From: Sphingobacteriaceae bacterium
GTDB lineage: Bacteria; Bacteroidota; Bacteroidia; B-17B0; Aurantibacillaceae
Length of the DNA: 64,000 nt
NCBI GenBank assembly: GCA_016715905.1
Contig: JADJXI010000005.1
Span: forward strand, 186,001 to 250,000
Direction of reading: 5' to 3'
Both the position numbers and the translations under genes were made by a program. The notes under the pieces are model-generated. The model made no database searches. It was given only the letters and a program-made list of their open reading frames with translations, and was not told the DNA's origin. Positions 54,421 to 63,365 of the stretch are shown here, piece after piece. The first letter of the stretch is position 1. Each line of letters starts with the position of its first letter.

Positions 54421-57231
54421 ATGAATATTATTATCAGAATTATATTTTCTTTTCTTTTATTCTTTGTATCAACTAAAATCCTAGTTAGTCAATCTTTTGA
54501 TTTATATCAAAAGGAGATATTAAATATGGATAATGGTTTGCCAACAAATGAAATCTATCAAATTATTGAAGATAGGAATCATTACTTGTGGATGGCAACA
54601 AATAACGGTATAGTAAAGTACGATGGAAGAAAATTTACCGTATTCAATTCTTCTCACGGTCTGCCTCATAACGAAGTGTATCATTTAACTGAACAGTTTA
54701 ATGGTAGAATTTACGGCGAGTGTAGGTTCGCGCAAGTATTTTACATTGAAAAGGACAGTATCATCACCTTTAATAAAAACAACATAGTTGCAAAATACAT
54801 TCAAGGATTTCCTAGAATCTATTCAATTATTTTAGATAAAAAAGAGAACTTATATTTAGGCACATTATCAGGTCGACTTTTTTTTGATAAAAAAGGCAAT
54901 GTTATTTATAAAGATAGTCACAATTTAAATACTAATCGAAGTGGTAATAATCTAGTATTCATTGAAGATAAAATCCTGTCGTTTCTTACACAATTCGATA
55001 GCAGTAAAATGAATTTTCTTACTAGGCATTCATTAGAGGGAGTAGAACATATTTACAAGCTAAAGGAAAAGCAAGAAACAGCTGAAGCGCCCTACACTAC
55101 AAAGATAAATTCCGGCACATGGGCCATAATAGATGGTGCTTATGTGAGGGTATTAAATAATGACCATGCAATTCATAATATATTGACGCCAACGCGAGCG
55201 GTTTCTGTAAAAGCAATAGATTCAATCTTGTGGATTGGTACTGTAAACGGTGGTGTTTTTGGGTATAAACTATATGCGGATAGCATTTCATTAAAAGATC
55301 ACTTCTTGGATGGCAACACGGTTACCTCTACTTTAAAAGACCATGAGGGCGGGTATTGGTTTACAACCCGCGAAAATGGAGTATTTCATATCAGCAACTT
55401 CAATATTTTAAAAATCTATGAGAATAATGAAAAACAAAACCTCAACTATTTTTTTAAGGATGATCAATGCGAATTAGTTGGATACGATAATGGACAAATA
55501 AATTCGTTGACTAACAAAGTAGTATTGAACGGTAGCGGTCCCTACTCAAATATTAATAAGTACAAAAGTACATATCACTTCTTCTCTAATGGAGTAAAGT
55601 ATGAATATTCGCCCAATTCAAAAAAGCTTAAAAGCATTTACAGCTCTGATAAATTATTGGCTGCCGCGAATTTTTTGAATTTAAATGATAGCATCTCAGT
55701 TATACAGGCTTTGAATTCTTTCTTTTTATTTAACAATACTAATTATACGATTACAGAGACCACCAAAGAGAAAATTTATTTATCACGCATAAATTGCAAT
55801 CATCAAATTGATGGGAGTAGGGTAGCATTCGGAACAAGTCAGGGCGTAGTGGTTTACGACGTACTTAATTATAAACGAATTGCGAACTACGATTTGCCAT
55901 CCGCTGTCGTTTCAGTTAATAGTTATAAGGGTAATATATATGCTGCCTGTAGTAATGGATCGTTTTATTTATTGGGAAAAGAAATTCAACGAATACGCTT
56001 TAACGATGATTTGGATATTAATGTCATATTTGATGCTAAGATTAATAAAGATATTTTATACGTCGCCACAAATATTGGAGTTCATAAATATCGAATACAA
56101 AACGGAAACAAGCTTATTAATATTTCTACTACAATCCTTAAGGGTTTAAGAAAAATTTATATCTATAATGGGAGAGCCTATTATCTAACTAGTAATATAA
56201 TATTTGAAGATCTGGAGAATGACACTGTTAAATCCTTCCCTATTGTATCCATAAAAAATGTTTGGGTGAATGGTAAAATATTATCAGATAATAACAGGGC
56301 CTTCGAACACAATGAGAATAACATTGACTTTGTTATTTCCGGAATTTCCTATACCAATAAATTACTAAAATTCAGATACAAGTTAATTGGAGTTAACAAC
56401 GTATATCAGTATACGCCTGATTTCAAAATAAATTATTCTTCTTTAAATCCGGGAGATTACAAATTCATTATTAGCGCTACAAATAATGGCATCGACTACT
56501 CAACGGATATTTCTTATTCATTTTCTATTGAAAAACCGGTATGGAAAAAGAATTGGTTCATTCTTTTGATGTTATTGATCATCATTATGGCAATTACTTA
56601 TTCCGTGTATTTAATAGTAAAGCAAATTAAAAAGAAGTCGAAATTAAATGAAACAATTTCCAGGTTAAAGTCTCAAGCCTTAATTAGTCAACTAAATCCA
56701 CATTTAGTATTTAATATTCTAAATTCCATACAAGGTATTGTTTCAAAGGGTGATATTGAAAAGGCCAATATTTTTATATCGCGTTTTGCTAAATTTATGA
56801 GACAAACTTTATGGGCTAATCAAAACCCGCATATTAGTTTAGAAAGTGAGTTGGAGATAACAGAGAATTATATTTCTTTAGAAAAACTTCGCTTCCCATC
56901 AGAAATGAGTATTGAAATTGTGAGGAATACTTATCAAAAAGAACGATTAGTACCTTCATTATTGTTACAACCTTTTATTGAAAATGCTATTAAGCATGGC
57001 ATTATGCCTTCTTTATCCAAGGATGGAAAGATTTCTATTATTGTTTCTGAAAGTGAATTATATTTGGAAATTAAAATTGTAGACAACGGCAAAGGATTTG
57101 AAAACGAAATTATGTATGGTGATGGTTTAAAAATTACAGAAGAAAGATTAAAACTTTTGAATGAATTAAATACCATTCAATTTGAAAGAAAAGATGGACT
57201 AACAGTGGTAACAGTAAAAATATATTCATGA
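54421..57231 (+). CDS. LytS-type sensor histidine kinase with N-terminal propeller
   Basis: The 936-residue protein has a signal peptide, then two-component-regulator propeller blades (ILNMDNGLPTNEIYQIIEDR, HYLWMATNNGIVKYDGRKFT, GLPHNEVYHLTEQ) to about 620. A Y_Y_Y-like Ig domain follows (about 620-705, FRYKLIGVNNVYQYTPDF), then a membrane helix (about 712-735) and a His_kinase domain whose H box reads LISQLNPHLVFNILNSIQG. An ATPase domain ends it (LLQPFIENAIKHGIM, IVDNGKGFENEI). It senses an outside signal and phosphorylates the LytTR regulator whose gene overlaps by 4 bp. The H box is slightly unusual (PHLVFN rather than PHFLFN). Confidence 0.92.
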   Translation: MNIIIRIIFSFLLFFVSTKILVSQSFDLYQKEILNMDNGLPTNEIYQIIEDRNHYLWMATNNGIVKYDGRKFTVFNSSHGLPHNEVYHLTEQFNGRIYGECRFAQVFYIEKDSIITFNKNNIVAKYIQGFPRIYSIILDKKENLYLGTLSGRLFFDKKGNVIYKDSHNLNTNRSGNNLVFIEDKILSFLTQFDSSKMNFLTRHSLEGVEHIYKLKEKQETAEAPYTTKINSGTWAIIDGAYVRVLNNDHAIHNILTPTRAVSVKAIDSILWIGTVNGGVFGYKLYADSISLKDHFLDGNTVTSTLKDHEGGYWFTTRENGVFHISNFNILKIYENNEKQNLNYFFKDDQCELVGYDNGQINSLTNKVVLNGSGPYSNINKYKSTYHFFSNGVKYEYSPNSKKLKSIYSSDKLLAAANFLNLNDSISVIQALNSFFLFNNTNYTITETTKEKIYLSRINCNHQIDGSRVAFGTSQGVVVYDVLNYKRIANYDLPSAVVSVNSYKGNIYAACSNGSFYLLGKEIQRIRFNDDLDINVIFDAKINKDILYVATNIGVHKYRIQNGNKLINISTTILKGLRKIYIYNGRAYYLTSNIIFEDLENDTVKSFPIVSIKNVWVNGKILSDNNRAFEHNENNIDFVISGISYTNKLLKFRYKLIGVNNVYQYTPDFKINYSSLNPGDYKFIISATNNGIDYSTDISYSFSIEKPVWKKNWFILLMLLIIIMAITYSVYLIVKQIKKKSKLNETISRLKSQALISQLNPHLVFNILNSIQGIVSKGDIEKANIFISRFAKFMRQTLWANQNPHISLESELEITENYISLEKLRFPSEMSIEIVRNTYQKERLVPSLLLQPFIENAIKHGIMPSLSKDGKISIIVSESELYLEIKIVDNGKGFENEIMYGDGLKITEERLKLLNELNTIQFERKDGLTVVTVKIYS

Positions 57232-57938
57232 TTTTTAAGGCCCTAATTATTGAAGATGAAATTCTCGCCAGGGAAACTTTAAAAAGTTATCTAGCCAGAT
57301 ATTTCCCTGATATTAAAGTAATGGCGGAAATTGATAACATCAATGAGGCAGTAAACTATCTAAACGAAAATATAGTTGATATTTTATTTATTGACGTTCA
57401 TTTAAAAGATGGTAAATCTTTAGAAATCTTAAAACAAGTAAATGCAGGAGATTACAAAATTATTTTCACCACAGCACATGATAATTATGCGCTTGAAGCT
57501 TTTAAAAATAAAGCTTTTGGTTATTTACTAAAACCTATAGATCCAATTGATTTTAAAGAAATTGTTGGGCGCGTGCTTAAAGATTTAATAGCCGTAGATA
57601 CTAATGATTCAAGTAAAAAAATAAAAGTACCTACAAGTACTGGCTACATTTTGTTAGACTTAAAAGACATTATAAGGTGTGAGGCTGAAAGTAATTACAC
57701 CAAAATATTTACAAAAAATAATGGTGCTTATATTACAGTTTCTAAAACCTTAAAGTATGTTGAACATGAATTAATACATTCCAAAAAATTTATTCGCGTC
57801 CATCAATCACATCTTATTCATACAGCATATGTAAAAGTATTTGAAGTAAAAAACAATTTTATTACACTTACTACCGGCGATAAAATTCCGGTTTCCAGAG
57901 CCAAAAGGAATAGCATGTTTAGCGATTTTCAACAATAA
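57228..57938 (+). CDS. LytTR-family response regulator
   Basis: The 236-residue protein has a receiver domain (1-120) with phospho-acceptor Asp56 in VDILFIDVHLKDGKSLEIL, acidic pair IIEDE at the start and Lys in FGYLLKPIDPIDF. The LytTR DNA-binding domain (about 133-232) has IIRCEAESNYTKIFTKNNG and FIRVHQSHLIHTAYVK. LytTR proteins bind paired direct repeats about two helix turns apart; two such sites lie just downstream at 57985 and 58858. It pairs with the kinase gene by a 4-bp ATGA overlap. Confidence 0.94.
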   Translation: MIFKALIIEDEILARETLKSYLARYFPDIKVMAEIDNINEAVNYLNENIVDILFIDVHLKDGKSLEILKQVNAGDYKIIFTTAHDNYALEAFKNKAFGYLLKPIDPIDFKEIVGRVLKDLIAVDTNDSSKKIKVPTSTGYILLDLKDIIRCEAESNYTKIFTKNNGAYITVSKTLKYVEHELIHSKKFIRVHQSHLIHTAYVKVFEVKNNFITLTTGDKIPVSRAKRNSMFSDFQQ

Positions 57939-57976
57939 CACCTCTTTTTTCCGGCTTCAATATTTTCGTCCTTACT

Positions 57977-58065
57977 TTTCTCCGAATACTAATCCAAGTC
58001 ACCAAATACTAATCGCTTCATAGCATTGATAGTATTTAATTTATTTTTGGTATCAAACCCAATAA
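57977..58065 (+). promoter_or_regulatory. Promoter with paired direct repeats, copy 1 (candidate LytTR operator)
   Basis: AATACTAATC occurs at 57985-57994 and 58005-58014, start-to-start spacing 20 bp. After 27 nt comes the -7 box TATTTTTG (58042-58049), followed by GGTATCAAACCCAATAACAA. The block 57977-58018 is identical to 58850-58891, and the whole layout recurs at copy 2 with the same spacing. The -7 box ends 69 nt before the 69-residue protein gene. Confidence 0.65.
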
Positions 58066-58118
58066 CAAGGGGTGACACCGAAAAGCCAAACAAGTAGGAC
58101 AATTAAAAACACACAATT

Positions 58119-58328
58119 ATGAAAACAGTTTTTACAGTTTGCTTAGTCTTAACCGTGTTCGGTGCCATGAACTCAGTTTTAAACGGGACAGTAGGTAAAG
58201 ACATTATTCAAATAGTAATGGGTGACGAAAGAACCATAGGGACAGATTTCCTGAGAATTTTAATCGGACTTTCTGCTATAACGACACTCGTTTGGGGGCT
58301 TAAAAAACTCTATTCTACTAAAGCATAA
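58119..58328 (+). CDS. Small membrane protein, unrecognised
   Basis: The 69-residue protein has two hydrophobic helices (about 4-22, VFTVCLVLTVFGAMNSVL, and 44-62, FLRILIGLSAITTLVWGL). The family is unknown to me. The upstream promoter with repeats suggests it is controlled by the LytTR regulator encoded immediately upstream. It lies 31 bp from the next frame. Confidence 0.55.
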   Translation: MKTVFTVCLVLTVFGAMNSVLNGTVGKDIIQIVMGDERTIGTDFLRILIGLSAITTLVWGLKKLYSTKA

Positions 58329-58359
58329 TGCTAAATTTGCTGGCCTTGTCACAGGCGCT

Positions 58360-58797
58360 ATGGAAAATTTAAAAATTAAATACTTTGGGCTTCATTTAAC
58401 CAAGAAGAATTATCTTAAAGTTTACTTCTTTTATTTATCAATGAATATTCTTGGACTTACTTATTTTAGCATTTATCCTTTAGATCCCAACTCTTTTCCA
58501 GCAGTAAAATATATTGCACGGAATATTCATTTCCTTTTTTTAATTAATCTTATTTATACAATTATTGAGGGGCAGTTCTTTTGGAATAAATTCACAAAAA
58601 AGCAACTTGAGACCATAGAAAAATTAAAATTAGACCTCGAAGAAAAAAACAACGACATTCTCAGTAGTATACGCTATGCAAGGCGTATTCAGGCATCCCT
58701 TTTGCCTACCGATAAATATATTGACAAAATATTAAGCGGTAATAAGACAATCCCCATGACACGGCTAAGGACAAAAAACACTGAGACAAATACCTAA
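58360..58797 (+). CDS. Membrane protein with SpoIIE-linker-like tail (short or truncated)
   Basis: The 145-residue protein has about three hydrophobic segments in the first 75 residues, then a coiled-coil stretch (LETIEKLKLDLEEKNNDILS, then SIRYARRIQASLLPTDKYID). The latter resembles the linker found before SpoIIE/PP2C phosphatase domains in many Bacteroidota. The phosphatase itself is absent: the frame ends after an odd, polar tail (PMTRLRTKNTETNT). It may be a truncated remnant or a natural short form. Confidence 0.5.
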   Translation: MENLKIKYFGLHLTKKNYLKVYFFYLSMNILGLTYFSIYPLDPNSFPAVKYIARNIHFLFLINLIYTIIEGQFFWNKFTKKQLETIEKLKLDLEEKNNDILSSIRYARRIQASLLPTDKYIDKILSGNKTIPMTRLRTKNTETNT

Positions 58798-58849
58798 TGG
58801 ACGTTTATCCTTGTGCATTATTTTTACCAAAACAGCATTTACCTCCTGA

Positions 58850-58938
58850 TTTCTCCGAATACTAATCCAAGTCACCAAATACTAATCGCTTAGTAAGCTT
58901 AAACGAATTTAGTTTATTTTTGGTATCGAACCCATAAC
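58850..58938 (+). promoter_or_regulatory. Promoter with paired direct repeats, copy 2 (candidate LytTR operator)
   Basis: AATACTAATC occurs at 58858-58867 and 58878-58887, again 20 bp apart, and the -7 box TATTTTTG lies at 58915-58922 after 27 nt. Sequence from 58850 to 58891 is identical to copy 1; the next 23 nt differ at 10 positions but keep their length; then GGTATCGAACCCATAACAA is nearly the same. The -7 box ends 27 nt before the 508-residue protein gene. Confidence 0.65.
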
Positions 58939-58949
58939 AATCATTTCTA

Positions 58950-60476
58950 ATGAAAAAAATCATGTCAATTATTGCATTGCTTATAATGTGCAATGTTTCC
59001 AACGCGCAAATAAGCATTGGTGGATTGAAAAATAAACTGAAAACGAAAAACGAAAAAGCAGAGAATAACACTAATAAATCTGAAAATACAACCAGTGAAA
59101 ATGGTCAAAAATCTAATCCGGGAAACGATGCTACAGCCGAGCAAATAAACGCAAATAAAGAGGCTAAAAAAAGAATTGATGAAATAAAAAGTGAATTATT
59201 GAAAATGGAACCCAAGATGGGTGGGCTATTTCCAATAGTAAAGGAAAAAAAGTACCCTGAGCTTTATATTGAAAGTGAAAAAATGATCCAAGGTATTCTA
59301 CCTGACAATTTTGATAAAACCAATAACCTTCTGAATGAATACATTAACTTATCAAAACAAGCAAATGATCAGTGGCGTTTCGGAAACTTTAATGATATTT
59401 CCAGCTACAAAGCTGAATATCCAAATTATATAAAGCGTGAATTGATACCTGTCATTAATCAAATGATTGAATATTCAGATGATTCTGATTTGGCAGTACA
59501 GTACAAGTGCGCGAAAACCGCAAAAAATTTCTATGATGGAGCTGTGTTTATTTCACCTGGCCTACCGGAACTTGTAGCGATTGCTGATAAGGTGAATTCA
59601 AATTACAATAAAATTCTACAAAAGATACCGGCAGATGCCTTTCAAAAGGAACATTTTTTTAAACTATTGCTTTTCAATCAAAAAATCACTCCAGGTGGTG
59701 AATCCGGGCTCAAATATGCAACAACATGGGAAAATGGTAAGGCACTTTATGCAGCGTTTTATTTTCCTGGTAAGGCCAGTTACTTCCTAAGAGGCATTCA
59801 AACAAGTGAATTGGGTGGAAAGGAAGGGATACCATCAACAACTTTTAAATTGAAATTTGACAATGAGAACATTAATGAAATAAAAATTGTAATTCCGGTT
59901 ATTAACAAAATGGAAGGTGATAAACCTTATGGATATTATGATTTATTCCCAAGTATTGAGTCTATGAATGAACCTAAGCACTCCGAATATTCAGAATATT
60001 TTAAAGAGCTTGAAAAATTGCCTAATGGAACATATAATGTACAGTTTAGTATACGGTCTTTGGGAGAATATTATTCGAATTCAATTCGATTGGTTATAAC
60101 AGATGAAGCAAAAGAATATTTTAAAAAGGCTAGAGAACAAGCTAATCGTCGTGGGCTTGATCAAATTAGAGTCAAGAAAGGCGCATATGCCGATGCTAAT
60201 TTCACTTCTATTGTAAATAAAGAATTCAAACGAGACGAATTTGGCACTCCATTGCGCACAGCTGTTGATGGTAAGTGGGAAGTTTATAAGAATGGTTTAG
60301 GCATACCACTGAAGAAAAGCATTTCAATACAAGTAGTATATAAAGATAAAAACGGGAAATGCTTTTTATATGGCGGACTTATTACACAAACTTATGACGG
60401 AAAAAGCTACGGCAAAATGTTTCTAGATGAGGCGTATAATACAGTAGAAATGCTTTGTGAAAATGCAAATAAATAA
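58950..60476 (+). CDS. Secreted protein, unrecognised family
   Basis: The 508-residue protein has a signal peptide (MKKIMSIIALLIMCNVSNAQ). A low-complexity Asn/Lys/Glu stretch follows (about 30-75), then a helical middle (EAKKRIDEIKSELLKMEPKM) and a C-terminal part of beta character (YNVQFSIRSLGEYYSNSIRL, GLGIPLKKSISIQVVYKDKN). No family, catalytic site or T9SS tail is recognised. The operator-like promoter in front places it in the same regulon as the 69-residue protein. Confidence 0.6.
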   Translation: MKKIMSIIALLIMCNVSNAQISIGGLKNKLKTKNEKAENNTNKSENTTSENGQKSNPGNDATAEQINANKEAKKRIDEIKSELLKMEPKMGGLFPIVKEKKYPELYIESEKMIQGILPDNFDKTNNLLNEYINLSKQANDQWRFGNFNDISSYKAEYPNYIKRELIPVINQMIEYSDDSDLAVQYKCAKTAKNFYDGAVFISPGLPELVAIADKVNSNYNKILQKIPADAFQKEHFFKLLLFNQKITPGGESGLKYATTWENGKALYAAFYFPGKASYFLRGIQTSELGGKEGIPSTTFKLKFDNENINEIKIVIPVINKMEGDKPYGYYDLFPSIESMNEPKHSEYSEYFKELEKLPNGTYNVQFSIRSLGEYYSNSIRLVITDEAKEYFKKAREQANRRGLDQIRVKKGAYADANFTSIVNKEFKRDEFGTPLRTAVDGKWEVYKNGLGIPLKKSISIQVVYKDKNGKCFLYGGLITQTYDGKSYGKMFLDEAYNTVEMLCENANK

Positions 60477-60596
60477 AAAATAGCCAAATTATATATAAAG
60501 AAGTTCACTTAAGCGGTATAGGTGATAAAAGGGAAGTATACTGCGGATGTTTAAAAAAATAAACCAAAAAAAATAATCTTTATTAAACTAACAATT

Positions 60597-62456
60597 ATGA
60601 ATATAATCATTAAGAACAAAAAAAAGGTAATTTCCATATCTATTCTTCTTTTATTTTTAATTCATCCCAACCTACGATCACAAGGGTTTCTAACTACATC
60701 AATAAATTGGTCTCTTCCTCAAGGTGGGAAAAATTTAGGTGGGCACAATTATGGTTTCAATGCTTTAAATGATGTCGGCTCTTATGATAATGCGAATCAA
60801 GGTTGGTCTTCTATTGATATGAATGGAGATGGTAAGCCGGATTTGGTAATAACCAGTCAAGGTAATGGTACCTATAAAGATTCTTTTAATCCAGGAGCCA
60901 ATCCGTTTTGGATGGTATATTTAAATACTGGCGTTAGCTACTCAAACACTGCAATAAATTGGCTACTACCACCTAATGCTGGCAAATTTCTTAGTGGCCA
61001 TGATTATGGATTTAATTCACTTTCGGATATTGGTTCACCTAGTCAATTTGATCAAGGTTGGACAACAATGGATATAAATGGTGATGGTAAACCCGACTTA
61101 ATAATTATTTGTGAAGGAACCGGCATTTACCGAGATTGTTTTGCCCCGGGTGCAAATCCATATTGGAAAGTTCATTTAAATACAGGCAGCGGCTTCTCGC
61201 CTACTGCTATAAATTGGGTATTACCTCCTTTTACTGGACAATTTTTAAGTGGACATGAATATGGGTTGAATGCAATTGCCGGTAGCGGCTCCCCGGCTCA
61301 ATTTGATCAAGGATGGAGTACAATGGATGTTAACGGGGATAGTAAACCGGATATAGTCGTTGTATGTGAAGGAACAGGTGTTTATAGGGATTGTTTTGCT
61401 CCGGGTGCAAATCCGTATTGGAAAGTGTATTTAAATACCGGAAGCGGATTTGCAACTACTGCTACGAATTGGACATTGCCGTCATACGCCGGAAACTATT
61501 TATCTGGACATGATTATGGTTTTAATGCAATTTCTTATGGTGGAACAGCAAATATTTCCGATCAGGGATGGAGCTTAGTTGACATGGATGGAGATAAGAA
61601 ACCAGAGATGGTTCTTGTTTGTGAAGGAACCGGAACGTATAAAGACTGTTTTAGCCCAAACTCTAACTCGTACTGGAAAGTTTATCAAAATAACGGTTCG
61701 GGCTTTTCCAACACTGCAATAAATTGGTCTTTACCAACAGGCGGCCAATTCTTATCAGGTCATAATTATGGTTATAATAGTATTGCTTATAATGGAACTT
61801 ATGATATTAATAATCAAGGTTGGATAATTTCTGATATTGATGGAGATGGAAAAACAGATTTTGTTATTACTAGTCAGGGTACAGGCACTTATCGTGATTG
61901 TTTCAATCCAGGTCCAGGTCAATACTGGAAAGTACATTTGAATGCAGGCACAGGATTTCAGACAAATTTTATTAATTGGTCATTGCCAGCTGGGGGAATG
62001 CTACTTTCTGGCCATAATTTTGGTTTTAATGTCTTTAGCGAACAAGGCACTTTTGATTCAGGGAATCAAGGGTGGTCGCCAATGGATATGGACGGAGATG
62101 GCAAATTAGATTTAGTGGTTGTGTGTCAAGGAACGGGTTCATATAAAGATTGTTTTAATCCAGGCCCAAGTCAATATTGGAAAGTTTACTTGAGCGGTTC
62201 AACGGTTGGATTGAATGAAAAAAATAATTTTGACTCGCAAATTAATTTATATCCAAATCCTACAAAGCACTTAGTAAATATAAATGGAGATGAAAAAATT
62301 GTAGGGCAAGAATATGCTGTTTTAGATATGACTGGGAAATTATTAATGAATGGAAAAATTAATATGAAAAATCAGGTGATAGATATTTCTGACTTTTCCG
62401 TTGGAATTTATATTGTTAAAATTGGTAATTCAACTAAAAAAATAATTAAGGAATAA
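60597..62456 (+). CDS. Secreted six-repeat FG-GAP/VCBS protein, T9SS sorted
   Basis: The 619-residue protein has a signal peptide (to about 29) and six tandem repeats of about 84 residues (starting near 35, 119, 203, 288, 373 and 456). Each has the order INWxLP, SGHxYGFN, DQGWxxxDxNGDGKPDxVxxxxG and YKDCFxPGxNxYWKVxLNTG. The DxNGDGKPD loops are calcium-type FG-GAP motifs. A T9SS tail (INLYPNPTKHLVNINGDE) ends it. Repeats 2 and 3 are the most alike, suggesting recent duplication. Function unknown. Confidence 0.8.
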   Translation: MNIIIKNKKKVISISILLLFLIHPNLRSQGFLTTSINWSLPQGGKNLGGHNYGFNALNDVGSYDNANQGWSSIDMNGDGKPDLVITSQGNGTYKDSFNPGANPFWMVYLNTGVSYSNTAINWLLPPNAGKFLSGHDYGFNSLSDIGSPSQFDQGWTTMDINGDGKPDLIIICEGTGIYRDCFAPGANPYWKVHLNTGSGFSPTAINWVLPPFTGQFLSGHEYGLNAIAGSGSPAQFDQGWSTMDVNGDSKPDIVVVCEGTGVYRDCFAPGANPYWKVYLNTGSGFATTATNWTLPSYAGNYLSGHDYGFNAISYGGTANISDQGWSLVDMDGDKKPEMVLVCEGTGTYKDCFSPNSNSYWKVYQNNGSGFSNTAINWSLPTGGQFLSGHNYGYNSIAYNGTYDINNQGWIISDIDGDGKTDFVITSQGTGTYRDCFNPGPGQYWKVHLNAGTGFQTNFINWSLPAGGMLLSGHNFGFNVFSEQGTFDSGNQGWSPMDMDGDGKLDLVVVCQGTGSYKDCFNPGPSQYWKVYLSGSTVGLNEKNNFDSQINLYPNPTKHLVNINGDEKIVGQEYAVLDMTGKLLMNGKINMKNQVIDISDFSVGIYIVKIGNSTKKIIKE

Positions 62457-62460
62457 AACC

Positions 62461-62670
62461 ATGCCGATTTCAAATCATAAAAAAACCTTAACACAAAAAC
62501 TATTAACCTTTCAAAAAGAAGGACTTAAAAAATACGGTAACTATTTAAGCGATCAGCTAAAAATGGCTAACAAAAGTAAAAACAAAGAGGTGTACAAAAA
62601 GTATATTATAAACCAAATTGCCTTAAACAATAAGCGAATTTTAAACATTGATATTAAGCTAAAAAAATAA
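62461..62670 (+). CDS. Small basic protein, hypothetical
   Basis: The 69-residue Lys-rich helical protein (MPISNHKKTLTQKLLTFQKE start) begins 4 bp after the six-repeat protein stop and is probably on the same transcript. No family is recognised. It has no signal peptide, so it is likely cytoplasmic. Confidence 0.45.
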   Translation: MPISNHKKTLTQKLLTFQKEGLKKYGNYLSDQLKMANKSKNKEVYKKYIINQIALNNKRILNIDIKLKK

Positions 62671-62689
62671 TTACCTAGCCTCAAACTCT

Positions 62690-62869
62690 GTGAAAAAACA
62701 AAAGAAGATAATTTTATTTATAATTTTAATTCTAAACTCAATAGTTTTATTAGGGCAAATTTGGCCGGAAGGGGCTCCGCCATTTGCAAGGCCAGTGAAT
62801 ATAGTTTTTCTCATTATTACTTTTGTATACTTTATCTTCAGTTTTATAAATAATACGAAGCCAAAATAA
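62690..62869 (+). CDS. Small two-helix membrane protein (GTG start)
   Basis: A 59-residue frame reads from GTG at 62690 (MKKQKKIILFIILILNSIVL) through WPEGAPPFARP to a second helix (NIVFLIITFVYFIFSFI) and ends NNTKPK. Positive charges before helix 1 and after helix 2, and a stop 1 nt before the next gene's ATG, fit a real small gene. No family is recognised. The opposite-strand frame here is judged a shadow. Confidence 0.5.
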   Translation: MKKQKKIILFIILILNSIVLLGQIWPEGAPPFARPVNIVFLIITFVYFIFSFINNTKPK

Positions 62870-62870
62870 A

Positions 62871-63365
62871 ATGAAAGATTTTGACTGGACAACGTTTACA
62901 AGAAAAATAGCAATAAAGGCAAAGCTCCCTTCTATTTATAATGCGTGGACAAAAGCTTCAGAAATTGAAAAATGGTTTTTAAGCAAAGCAAGTTTTTATG
63001 ATCTTAATAAAAAACCAATAGCCAAAGATAAGTCTATAGAGAACGGATTTACTTATGAATGGAATTGGTATTTATATGATATCACTGAATATGGTAAAAT
63101 TATTGAAGTAAACGGTAAGGATTTCATCCAATTCACCTTTGCGGGCAATTGCATAGTCGACATTACCTTGTCCGCGCAAAACGAGAATGTTATAGTAGAA
63201 CTAACACAAAAAAATATCCCAAAAGACGATGAATCTAAACAAGGAATTCGGCTTGGATGTGACCGGGGTTGGTCTTTTTTTCTTGTAAACTTAAAATCTG
63301 TTTATGAAGGTGGACTAGATTTAAGAAATAAAGACTCCACATTAAAAGGGGTTATAAATTATTAG
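62871..63365 (+). CDS. SRPBCC (AHSA1/START-like) domain protein
   Basis: The 164-residue protein has the SRPBCC pattern: SIYNAWTKASEIEKWFL near the start (matching V--AWT-PE-L--WF), then FTYEWNWYLYDITEYGKIIE, FIQFTFAGNCIVDITLSAQN and a C-terminal helix WSFFLVNLKSVYEGGLDLR. Such proteins form a hydrophobic ligand pocket; the ligand is unknown. It is likely co-transcribed with the small membrane protein just upstream. Confidence 0.82.
   Translation: MKDFDWTTFTRKIAIKAKLPSIYNAWTKASEIEKWFLSKASFYDLNKKPIAKDKSIENGFTYEWNWYLYDITEYGKIIEVNGKDFIQFTFAGNCIVDITLSAQNENVIVELTQKNIPKDDESKQGIRLGCDRGWSFFLVNLKSVYEGGLDLRNKDSTLKGVINY

Noticed and set aside
55735..55745. AATACTAATTA inside the histidine kinase gene
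   Set aside because: Single copy within coding sequence, without a partner repeat 20 bp away or a promoter.
62671..62892. 73-residue minus-strand frame
   Set aside because: Antisense to the more plausible GTG-started membrane protein, whose ends fit its neighbours.
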